NCBI GenBank assembly: GCA_947561715.1
Contig: OX387204.1
Location: 15,629,001-15,693,000 of the forward strand
Length of the DNA: 64,000 nucleotides
Reading direction: 5' to 3'
DNA from: Ascidia mentula
Lineage: Eukaryota; Chordata; Ascidiacea; Phlebobranchia; Ascidiidae
The position numbers and the translations under genes were made by a program. The notes under the pieces are model-generated. The model was given only the letters and a program-made list of their open reading frames with translations, was not told the DNA's origin and made no database searches. Of the stretch, positions 34,405 to 45,548 are shown piece by piece (position 1 is the stretch's first letter; every line of letters starts with the position of its first letter).

Positions 34405-36640
34405 ACTTTTGGCTGCATGCAAGAAATTTCTAAAACATTTAAAGAAAGTTCAATATTTCATGCAGTAGTTGCTAGTTTTTGCTCAGAAAAACTGGCACAA
34501 CAATGTGCAGAAAATATGTAAATGCAAAAAATGTATCTTGACAATTTTTGTGTACTAGCGGAGTCTGCAACTGGTTTATTTCAAACAATGTACTTTGCAT
34601 GGTGCTTGCTTAGAATGTGGGAAGCTTGCTTGGTTGTTAAGTATCCTCTTCTGTGATTTTGTCCATAGTTTTTCCCTGTTTTTTTTTTTCTTTTTATGTT
34701 TATGGAGCTGTTAAAAGTGTTAAATAAACCATGACAAAACATTTGTATGATTTGTATGTTTGACTACACTATTAATAACACACTGCAAGTTAAAATTCAA
34801 CCTACTCTTACAAACCTATGTGCTAAATGTTTACGGCAAAGACTATACATCAGGTTGTGTGAGTATAAAAACCCTTAGTTGCATATTATAGATGCCTGAA
34901 TTCATTACACTCCTACATGTTCATTTCATGCAAAACTTGAATTCAAGTCAAAAAGCTCAATAGTGTTTTTGAAAAAGAAAACAACATTTGCATATCGTAT
35001 CGGTTGGAGTGTATTGCGACATCGAACTTACTATCTTAGACGAAGCACAACAGCTGTAGCCGCAGGTAATAAGTGGGCTTGTGTTCTTTGCAACGCGCAG
35101 TTAAAGCAAATATTGATGGCTGTATCTCGCTCAGCTATCACATCTGTAATCTGTGAGTAGGTCGGATGTTTCGTGTATATTTTGTTTACATCTTATACAG
35201 CACAACAATAAAAGATAATGAAGGCCTGCGCACAATTCCAACTCAAATTGTACACTTTTACTCGCAATAACATGTCACGACGGGAGGTAACGACAACCCT
35301 TAAAACAGACCGGTGATTTACACAGTGCCTCGATGAGCCGACAATTAGAAGCGCATGATCATGCTCGTATTGCGCAATGTATGGGTTACATAATTGTTTT
35401 GAACGCACGCTGCCGCAAGCCGAATGCGCAGTGGAATCCATTAAACTTTTGACGCTTTAAAGTTTCCTCTCTCATAAAGCTTTGATAAATTTATTGAGCC
35501 TTGTATGTTTTTATTCCAACCTTTATGTGAAAGGTCTTGTATGTTGATAATCAATGGTTTCCGGCATGTTGCCGTATTGTATTAAAGTATTAAGTGAAAA
35601 ACCCTTACAGGGGTACTACTGACACTATATACCATCTATACCAGGAAAAGTCCGTGTAAACCTCTTCTGTATGTGTGCTGCAACCGCGGGTATTTTGCAT
35701 GCAGTGGCCAACTCATGGGTCGACAACCTTTCCGTATCTTCAGGCCAAAGCTACACTCCGCCAGGTCTCAGCGGACCGTACTATTTTTCTACTGACATTT
35801 ACGCTCCCTTCACTGTTTATGACGTTGTTGAACCTTGTGAATTTGGGGTATTTTACATGTATCGTCCCATTATTGGGTGAAGATAATCACCTTACTTTGC
35901 ACCATAACATAATAGCAGCCGTCGGACCATAAAAAACTTTTTTATTTTTTTATTTAGGTCCGTATAGGTTGCCGAACCTAGCTTAACTTGCACGTGCAAT
36001 CAATGCGCATAGTTGAAAGATCCTGTTTCAAGTTAACTGGAACTGGCGTTGACCTGTTAAGTAGTCCTAAGTATCGATAAAAGGCTATCAACCCTCACTA
36101 AATACACTGGCCTGCAGCTCATGTGTTCCCGCGTCTTGTTGCTCCACGTTGCAAAACAAAAATAGAACATAACAACCCGGTGAAACCCTTGCCAGCACCG
36201 TCTTTGTTCTTCACGTGTTCGTTCGATCAAATAACATATTCACAGAAACAATGGTCGAAAGGAACAATACTAAATTTCGCAATTTTTTCAGGCTGTCGGT
36301 ATAAAGTGGCCTGGCTCGGCACAGGATGCGTCGCAATCGCTTCGGTCCCAGCGAGGTTGTTGATGTACATGACGTGAGAATAAATGTAATTAGCTGCTAA
36401 AAGAAAAAAATTATCAAGTTATTGCAGGCTCGTTGGATTCGCTACTTTCGCCGCTACCAAAGTAGCCTATTTCAGTTACCTGTAGTTGATTCGACTAATT
36501 CACTCTAGTTTAATCAGTAAAATTTTATGTTGCACAAAACTACTGAGTTTGCAATTAACTAACGACCTGCTTCATTCTAAAGCTAACAGACCTTTGACCT
36601 AGCATTTTCTTTTGGCCACTATCTAATATAAGTTTACGAT
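34405..36640. other. Intergenic between the PPDPF-like copies
   Basis: Holds the 3' UTR of copy 1 to about 34750, then AT-rich sequence with unsupported open frames (35193-35441 minus, 35671-35932 plus, 36123-36377 plus). Confidence 0.4.
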
Positions 36641-37301
36641 ATGTCGTGCGTTCCAAGCATCACCGCCTTCGTTGCAACGCAAGCACGTCCGAGCTCTGGT
36701 GAAGGAAACTGCCCAGAATACCAACAAACCTCAAAAAGCAAGATACATTCAACAGAAATAGGTGCGTTAAAAGTTCGTAACGCCATGTTAATACCAAATC
36801 TTTTGATGCTGAAAAGCAACCCTTAGTTAAGCTCTTCTGTTCTGTTTTAGAACATCACTGGCTATCTTCAATGTTCAACAAATTTGTTCTAATTGGACAT
36901 GACGGGTAAGCGAAACAATCTGTTGTTTGGTGACATCGCAATTAATTTCATGCCATATCTCTGTGAAGATTATCATGATGTAGTTGTATAACACATTAAA
37001 TTGGGTGCAACATAAGTGGAGTTAATAACTTTGATTAAAAAAAACAAAGCTAAGATGCTTGGTACTAGTACTGATGATGAACCAAGTATAGGTTCGAAAC
37101 GTTTACTGAAAATAATTAACAGCACCTTAGATTTGGCTTTTTTATTCAACATTAAATTGTTTGCACCGCATTCCATCTAAACATGTATACTGTTCCAGAA
37201 TTCTTACCACTGAAGCAATCCAGCATTCCGACTTAGAACGGCTAACTCCCAGTCCAATAACGAATGAGGAATGTGACATTGTGTCACGTGTCCGAAAATA
37301 A
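36641..37301 (+). CDS. Small PPDPF-like protein, tandem copy 2
   Basis: Three exons: 36641..36761, 36851..36905 and 37199..37301, giving 92 aa. Exon 2 is 55 nt in both copies and splice phases are identical. Shared with copy 1: VPSITAFVATQA at the start, WLSSMFNKF and LIGHDG in the middle, then ILTTEAIQHSDLE. The tail is shorter than in copy 1 and lacks the Ser/Pro-rich end. The TAA stop at 37299-37301 lies inside an AATAAA (37297-37302), so if that signal is used the 3' UTR is tiny. Intron 2 contains a hammerhead-like motif. Confidence 0.75.
37049..37130 (+). repeat. Hammerhead-like motif in intron 2 of PPDPF-like copy 2
   Basis: CTGATGA (37071-37077), one extra T, GAACC (37079-37083) paired with GGTTC (37091-37095), then GAAACGTT (37096-37103). 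Short flanking arms (GCTAAGATGCT and AGCACCTTAG) suggest the same fold-back family as at 13.9, 20.7 and 38.1 kb. The extra base before helix II departs from the canonical core. Confidence 0.6.
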
Positions 37302-38060
37302 AATTGGTATCTTGCAAGCTACGATGCCCGCCCAAAAGCTTTATTTTTTGTTTTGTGTTAAAAACCGACGTTGCAGTTTCATGCTATATTCTTCAGGCCG
37401 GCATTTGTAATTAATCTGGGGTTCTGTGGATGATTCTATTTTCCGCCAACATCAAGACTTGTAGTTTTATATTATTTCTATTGCCTTTATGCTGATGTAT
37501 GTTTTTTTATGTTTACAACGTTGTTCAAATTACATCATTATTACACCATAAAAATACGTAAACTGTGCTGTTGAACCAAGGCCGTTCTGAGTGTAGTTAA
37601 ACTGCAACCTTTGGATAACGGTATGATCATGGTGATGGCTGAATATACATCCACTGTGGTTTGGTCCAAACGTTGACATACGCCCACGAAAAACAAACAA
37701 CGCTTGTTAGCTTAACGGAGTTCAATAACCATATACGTCTAAAGTCACAATCAGGCTGGCGTCGTTTTCTTTCACAACACCACACGTCCCAAGAGCATAT
37801 ACAGTGCTACAAGTAGTCAAGTTTGCCCCTTCTTCGATGACGAAAACACAGAATCTGTCTGGTACATAATTAAACATGCATGTTTTTGACACAAGCGCCT
37901 ATTCCAACTTTGGGCATCCTATATATAGTTAGGGTATGGCCGCTTTTTGAACAGTAACTGCTCGAAAATCAATTGCTGCCAGTTCCCCATTGCACAGACA
38001 ATGCAAATTGCTGAATACTAATTAGCATAAATTACTACCGGTTATGACAGACATGTTTTA
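37302..38060. other. Intergenic between PPDPF-like copy 2 and USP22
   Basis: Nothing recognised. The genes converge here (plus strand to the left, minus strand to the right), so this is expected to hold 3' UTR sequence. Confidence 0.4.
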
Positions 38061-38232
38061 TTGCTGCAGTACGGCTCTCCTGGCAATATTTTTATTACAT
38101 CAACGTTCGGCCACCATGCAGCAGCCTTCATTGAGATGTAGAAAAATATAAATAATACAATGTGGAAAATGTATAGAGGCGCACAAACGTTGATATAATA
38201 AAATTATTGCCAGAAGAGCCGTACTGCAGCAA
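38061..38232. repeat. Fold-back element with hammerhead-like motif, downstream of USP22
   Basis: Inverted arms at 38061..38107 (TTGCTGCAGTACGGCTC at the outer end) and 38186..38232 (GAGCCGTACTGCAGCAA). On the minus strand, 38135 to 38102 reads CTCAATGAAGGC, a loop, GGCC, then GAACGTTGATG: a decayed version of the hammerhead-like core seen in the other elements. The arm tails ATTGCCAGAAGAGC match the family. Confidence 0.75.
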
Positions 38233-38485
38233 ATCAGCATCTTTGTACAGAATTCTGATGCTCAACAAGCACTCATACAAACTCAATTGCCGCTATTGTA
38301 TTTGGCCTTCAAAGTGGTCCACGATGTCCATAGTCGCAAAAAAGATAAAACAAAGAGTAATTAAAAATAAAGGGAAAGATGCTTTCAATTTCGACGGGAA
38401 AACAACAGTGCCTCTACAGCATGCCAGCTTGGAACTCATTATCAATTCAAGTTTATAATTGTCAGAAAACATTTCTGCATATCTA

Positions 38486-41400
38486 TTAGTCATAATCGAG
38501 ATACTGCTTGTGATAGAACAACAAGTAAGCCTCTGATTGCATGACATCCGGTATGGTTGCTTTTAGTATTGTGGCGTCGTTGCAACGAAACCACTGGTCT
38601 CCGTGCTGACGAACAAAGACTGAATAGTGGCCGCTCTGCAAGGATCCATGATGATTCACCACAGCAAACAGGGAGTACCTGTAATGATGGACATTTGTGA
38701 ATTGTTTAATAGAGAATTGGTGAATGTATTTGTATGCTTTTTCACGCAAGTTGTTTCGCAAAATTTGGGCTAGTAAACCGTTTTTTTTTATTATCAGCTC
38801 GCCAATGTTTAAATCAGTTAGGTTGCAATACAAAAAATTCTAGGATTCAGTAATTTTTTGATACATATAGGCTGCACATTGGATTGTACTACGCACAAAT
38901 GGGGCTTTCCATGCTGTTCAAGGGAGCACGAAGCGTAAAAACAAATTAGAATCGAAACTCCGCACCACAGTGGTTTTGCAAAACAGTGTAAAGGAACATT
39001 ATGACGTCACAGATACATCGATTGTTGACCGGACACCAATTTCACGTGATGAAAAACAGTGCAATATCCCTCCCGCTTGAACCGCATTCGAAATCAACAT
39101 GTGTTATGGAGAAATAATCACCGCAATAAACACTGTTTATTACGTCACAATGTGACGCACAGAGCTTTCGCAACTGCCCCCAACAAGGCTGATTTGACGC
39201 GCGGTATTGCCCAAGCGCTGTATGAGGTGTAACCCAAGGCCTTTCGGTTTTCGAAAGTTGCGTAACATTTACAGTAAGATCAGTCATGAAAGACGTACAC
39301 GGGTTTTCGTAGCGGCACTCAACGTATTCGGTTACGTTTAATGCGATAGCTTTGCGCAGACAATGGGCTAATTTAAGACTGTCAACAACCAATACGTCCT
39401 CGCCGGGCCTTCCTTGGAAAACTTAAATGTTTTGTAAAGTTGATTTATTGGGATGTTCCGACGCCATAAACAGCATTATTTTGGTAAATACTAATACACC
39501 GGGACGCAAATTTGACACCAAACTTATAAGTCTATGTAATGTAGAAATCTGAGCGAATGTTAACGGTTTGGTGTGAATAAAGCAACCACCTGTAATTTTG
39601 TTTATATATTTAATTTGAAATACTACACAAACATTTTAGCTTAATATTCGCACAGATTTCTATGTTACAGAGGCTTATACATAGTTCAGGTTTGCGACGA
39701 ATTTGTATCCCGTTGTATTTATATTTTTCCATTATTTTTACACGCGCGAATAGCCAACAACTTAGACCTGAGATTATATCAATAACATATGGTCTAGCTA
39801 TACGAAAGTGCATTAAATGTTATGTATACGGCAAGAGACATCAACACATTAGTGCTAAGATTTAGTGGCAGCTTTTAGGAATTCGCCTTTGGTTGCGCAC
39901 CGTGATAAGCAAAACTGCTTGGCTGCAATGTTGTTGCAATTTCAATACATTTTGCATCTGCGCAATTACTCCGATTAGAGCAACTCGAACAGTTCAACTA
40001 GTTCCTGTTCGTAAGGGTTGGCGGTACGAACGAACGCGCTTGTGAAAATAAACCTGGTGCGTGAGCTTATAACGTGACAGCGTTCGAGTGTCGTGGAGCT
40101 ATGAATAACTTCGCATGTTCCGCAACAATATTTTTTTTTTAGTTTTAACGTTGTTGTGTTTCAATTAAATCGATGACCGTCTGTCCCAAGACGTTTTTAT
40201 ACCGTTGAAGATTTTAACGTATACGTGCAGATACTCCTTTTCAGGCAATAATTACTATATTATTCATTTAAGTCACTATAGTTACACCAAATTTATGTCA
40301 CTAGTTACACCAAATTTATGTCACTGGTTACACCAAATTTATGCCACTGAGCACAGTAATTGTGAGTCACTGTTAGCAACAAACAGTCCCATTGATTTTG
40401 AGTACCGGATATTATTAGTGCTTAATCTGCGAACGTCTGTGTGCAAATGTAGTACAGCGCACAGGAATAACTGATGTCACATTCAGCAATTCGCCGAACG
40501 TGCGGTATATATGGTGTTTTATGACCTTTTCAGTGACATTTGACATTTTGTTATTTCGCCGATTTCTGATTTTCGGTATAATGTACTTTGTACCACGACT
40601 TACTAATGGTTCATATGCTACTTTTAATTTGTATATTACACGTCGAAGCATGACAATATGAACATTGCGAAATACCGACAGGCACATTGCACAATTACTC
40701 TCAACGCCGTCTAGTGGAAGACATAAAACGACCAAGCTGTACTTACTTGTTTTCCTTGAGCACGTCGTCGACAGTGTTTTCGTCTCTGGTGTTTACGCTT
40801 CGTCTCGATGCCATGAATGGACTCATGTCCAGATCCATGGGAAACGAAATGTAGGTCGGGATTTTACGACGCGACTGCGCATGGAAACATTGTAAATGCT
40901 GAGACACTAACAAGAGTATTTAACAGGTTTTATGAGTGTTTTTCGCCGATGAATCTGCGTGTTTAAAATTGGGTACGACTATTGTTATAGTCAGGACTAC
41001 CATGCTGGTCTTGACCCCCAAATACGCACGCTTTTGATCAAAACTGTTTCAGTCATTTTTCCCGATTTCGGTGACATTATTAATTACGCTGGGATGACTA
41101 TTTTTGGTCCAACAACGACACGGGCTCGTCTAACAATAAAAATCGCAAATGGAAAATGGACATATTTCTATTTCTAGGATACTGCTGTTGAAAATAGGCA
41201 CGATATAAAAACCCCGGTTATACAAAGACCGAGTCGAAATTAAAATATTGCGTAGAGGTAAAACATATGCAGTTTAATCATGGTATGCTCATATGGTAGT
41301 CCAACTCCGACTTTCCATAGTCTCCGTCACGCATGAGTACTACAGAACTTCCAAAACGACTGGTGGTTATGGCGGTTTGTTGTCAATCAAGTGCACGAAG

Positions 41401-44400
41401 CGTTGTACAACTTAACGAAGTACTCAAGCGTAACGAACCCAAAACGTCACAATGGAACCCTTGAAGTTGGATTACTATAAGAGTATTATGGTTTAACCCT
41501 AACTTTCTTGAGCAGGTACAATTATTCATATGAACGATATGGGCACACTCTATAATACAGGTGCGGTCAAAAGTCTACGTCGTGCGAGGAGTTATGTATT
41601 TTTCCTCTGTTTAAAAGTTTCAGTCAAGGTTAGCTTCTTAATCCAAATGTTTTAGTTTGAATAAAAAAAAAAATCTTTCACTATAAGGAAACTTGTACCG
41701 AATTCTTGCCATTACGCGTTTTGAAAGAGAACAAAAAAAGCAGCTAAAAGTTGCAAACTCGGCCAATGTGAAACCTTTTATTCTTGCCTCAAACGCCTGT
41801 TTTTTCTGACGTGAAGGACAATTTGCATGTAACCGCAAAAACAGATTTCGTAAAGTTGTTGGCATTTTGGCATGACCTAAACCGTGTGACACATACCACT
41901 TCCTCTCCGCACCGTGGTTTACCTTAACAGGAATACACACACCGCCTATCACGTCTCGGTTCACGAACAGTTATGTGTGAGAAGAGGCTGCTGTCATTTC
42001 CTGAACACATCACTGCGCAACAACTGCAGTGTTTACGTTTTTCTTTGCAATGACGATTACAATCACAACAAAACTTTTTATAGTCGAATTAATGGAGATG
42101 TCTGCTTTAAATTGATGTGAAACGAATAAAAACTCGAACGTAATGCTCAAAGGCAATGTTATAAACGTTTGGCCTTTCGGCAAAAAAATGTCGCAATCTT
42201 TCGACAAAAACAGTGGCCCACTCAGCACACTTTAAAAATATTGTTGCCTCCACTGCTTATACAGAAAACATGTACTGTAATTATACTATGTCATGGTACA
42301 AATATGTGATACAAATAAGTTACCTTGTTGGTATGTTCGAATCTCTTCAAGTGAAAGCACAAAACTATGGGCAACTTATTCAACGTCAGTTGCTTGGTGG
42401 ATTCTTGGTAGCTATGACAACGGCTGCACTTAATTTTGGCCGCGCTGCCAAGGTGTTCCGGTCGAGTGAACCTAAATCACGTGACACGCAACATGTTGGG
42501 TTTCTGATCGGGTCGGTAATCAGGGATATATTGAGAAGAAACCGCATTACCTGTTTAAACAATCTTTGAGCGACATGGGCCGTTGCTCTGAAGTCACGTT
42601 TACTCCTGCGGCGATAGGTGGCGCCATACCAGGTGCGTTGGTTTGCGTGGGTGACATGCAGTGCCATGGACTTGACATTGAACCTTACGACAATTGGCAA
42701 AGATTTAATTCATTTACATCGCATGTTGTTTATTTAGCACCAAAATAGTTGAGTTGTCTAACGAAATTGTTTGACTACGACTTGATCAAAAAAGCCCCAG
42801 TTGACTCACAAGTATAAGAAAAAAAGATTGCCCCAAACAGACGTGGGCTACGCTTCAAACTCGTAACTTTGAAACCACAAGATTCAAACAAATTTACCAT
42901 CTTACCAGGAAGGTCGAGAGAAATGTCCCAGAATGGGTCGATTGTGGTCGAAACGCCACTGCACCGCTGACAAGTGACGTCAGACTGCCACCCACCGGTG
43001 AAGATTTGGTCGATAATACATCCGCATGGGTTCCCACTGCTGCCGTTGCTATCCTCGTCTACGCCGTTAACCATTTCCCGACCGAGGGAGTTGTCAGTGG
43101 AGCTTGTTGACGGTCGGCCCGTGATTACCTTGTTATTGTTGTTATTAACAACATCAGTGCTGAAACATAAGAATAATATTTTAGCAATAACGTCTATTGA
43201 CCAGGATTGTAAGATTAAATTTAAGTTTAATTTTTATTATTCAAAATGGTTTCAGATGTGTTTTTGTGTGGATGTTGTCAGGCGTTTAAATTAGTTCTGA
43301 TTCTTGAAGGAAAACATTTTATTGTATTTAAATTAATATTACCTCTTTGCCTAACCAATTGGCAGCAAACATTTTTACAGCAAAAGTAAAATAAAAAATA
43401 TATCATAAAAATATGCACACTTGTGATCCACGAAAACACCTTAAAACAAAAAAGTTTGTAGCCATCTAAACTGACACACATCTGAATAGTTTGCCATGCA
43501 AATACCTAGAAAAGCTATTCTTTCACCACAGAAGTGTTCCACAGAACTCACCTCGCACTCAAGTGTTGATGTAACAAATCCAAAGCAGCGATGAGAAATT
43601 CATGGGCGTCTTGTTGTTCATATCCAGCGAGATGCCGTGCATTAGTCCACACTAGGTGGAGCAGTCGAAATGGAACATAAGCAGTTCGAACACCGGCATA
43701 GAATTCCTTAAAAAATGCTGTTTGTAGCTAAGGAATTATAAGAAAGATGTTACAACAAGAAAATTCTTTGTAATGCAAATACCAAGTATATACTTTGACA
43801 GCACCCAGGATAGGACTCCTAAAAATTACAAACAAACGCTTGTTCTATAATTCCTAGAAATTATAGTGAATCAAAAACAACAAGCTAGTCTACTATAACA
43901 TTAATGAAAAATAACTTTGAGTACAAAGTGCTGTTACCTGAAAAAGGCTGGTCATTTCACAAACAAGACACTGTTCTTTTTCACACTCGTGCCTCTCAGC
44001 CAAGAAGTAATCTCTTAGCATCGGGGTGTGTACAAATGCCTGAAAATTTCATTTTTCCTTCATGTCTTATACCAAAGGTTTTTGACAAATTTTAAATACA
44101 AAACTTTCAGTCATGCAACTTTTACATCCAAAACGATTTTTCAAAATGACTGCAAAACCCATACCTGTAAAATGCAGTTCATAAAACAAGTGTTTCCCAG
44201 ATTCACCAACCCTCTTAGACCAACATAACTGTCTGAAGCAATTTTTCTTCGTTTTGGATTCAATCGAAGACATTCCAACTCATCACCTGTAAATATTTTT
44301 GCTTTAAAATGCTGAAAAAAACGATGCTGATAAACATATGAAAGTCAAATTTACTGCCATATTAGAGGAAATCATAAACCAGACATTTTTAGACTTCTTC

Positions 44401-45548
44401 TCCAAACAATTTTTTTTAAAAAGTTTTAAAAAGACTACAAAATAACAATTAGTTGCATAAATAGAAATGGAATTTTGTCTTTTTGTAAACATCAGTTAAA
44501 AGTTTTTATAAAATGCAAGCAAAACACAATTACTATACATGTGAGTAAAACACTAAAAACAAAATTAAAAACTTGATTAAACATGGCCAAATTGATTGAT
44601 ACTAAAGTGCGACGATGGTGGTTTAAAAGATTTCGTTGATACCTGATGGTTCCCAGTAAGGCAATGTACTCAGTAGAGTTTCACTCCAGCCATTGAACTT
44701 GCAAACTTTTCTCCATTCATTCTAAAAAAATGGACAAACAAAATGAAAAGTGTACAAAACTGCTTACATCTACACATTTGGATTACTGGTTTCCCAAAGT
44801 TGTTTTTCATTTGAGAACAAGCGAGTTAATAGAACTTTGACGACAACTGGTTTTATAAAGTTGAAAAACTTGTGTTTTGCAATAAAATTTCTTTGCTAAC
44901 CTGTGAAATTTCTTCAATTTGCTTGTCATAAATGTAATCTTGACAGTGAAAGCAGTATGTCTGTCCATAACTGAGGTCCATAGCAAGAAAATGGTTTGTG
45001 TCTTGTGCATGGCGATGAATATGATGCCTGAGCATAAAACAACATTTTTCTTTATTTGTGATACCATGCTGCTATCAAAGATCCTAAATATAGTGGCATG
45101 TTTTTCTGCATTATACTGCAAAAAAATTCGTATCACGCTAAGCTTTACATTGTATTTAAAAACCTAATAACAACAGAAACCGTAGGTTCATTTTGGAATG
45201 CAATGGACCTCTTCATATGTATTAAACAGCACAAACACATAGGTAACTATGTAGCTGTCCCACCTCTCGTAGCAGCCAAAGTAGATACAGTGTAGACATG
45301 TGTGCAATCTTCCAGAGTATGAGTTACAAACTTTACAAGTGCAGGATCTTGCCCGAACCTATATGAAAAAATAATGCAGGTAAAAAAACGCAGATAAATC
45401 ACACAATACAAAAATAAAGCGGCCATGTTACCTGTCTTGCTTCAGGTGTGCTACAGTGGACAAGCCATTTTTGTGTAATCTTGAATGGCTCCAGGCCGTT
45501 CTGTTCCTTAAACGACGCGATATGCGGACAACATTGAATAGCAGTCAT
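38486..45548 (-). CDS. USP22: USP22-type ubiquitin hydrolase (SAGA deubiquitinase)
   Basis: Twelve exons in 5'-3' order: 45432..45548, 45264..45358, 44901..45027, 44643..44721, 44165..44286, 43938..44039, 43552..43706, 42906..43159, 42551..42683, 42324..42471, 40747..40874, 38486..38678. All phases agree; 550 aa against 525 in human. A zinc-finger UBP domain lies near the N-terminus ([47 protein letters not shown]). The peptidase domain has the Cys box [12 protein letters not shown] (C173), the [13 protein letters not shown] block, zinc-ribbon pairs ([16 protein letters not shown]), the His box SGHYSVF (H504) and CNDA (D521). USP22 removes ubiquitin from histones H2B and H2A in the SAGA complex in the nucleus. 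A Ser/Asn-rich insert in exon 8 (VVNNNNNK) is longer than in human. One gene probably stands for vertebrate USP22, USP27X and USP51. Confidence 0.95.
40270..40350. repeat. 22-24-bp tandem repeat in USP22 last intron
   Basis: About three and a half copies of a unit GTTACACCAAATTTATGTCACT within the long final intron (38679..40746). Copies differ by single bases. Confidence 0.85.

Noticed and set aside
42386-42700. 104-codon minus-strand open frame
   Set aside because: Out-of-frame shadow of USP22 exons 9 and 10; the correct frame gives RFTRPEHLG and KIKCSRCHS.
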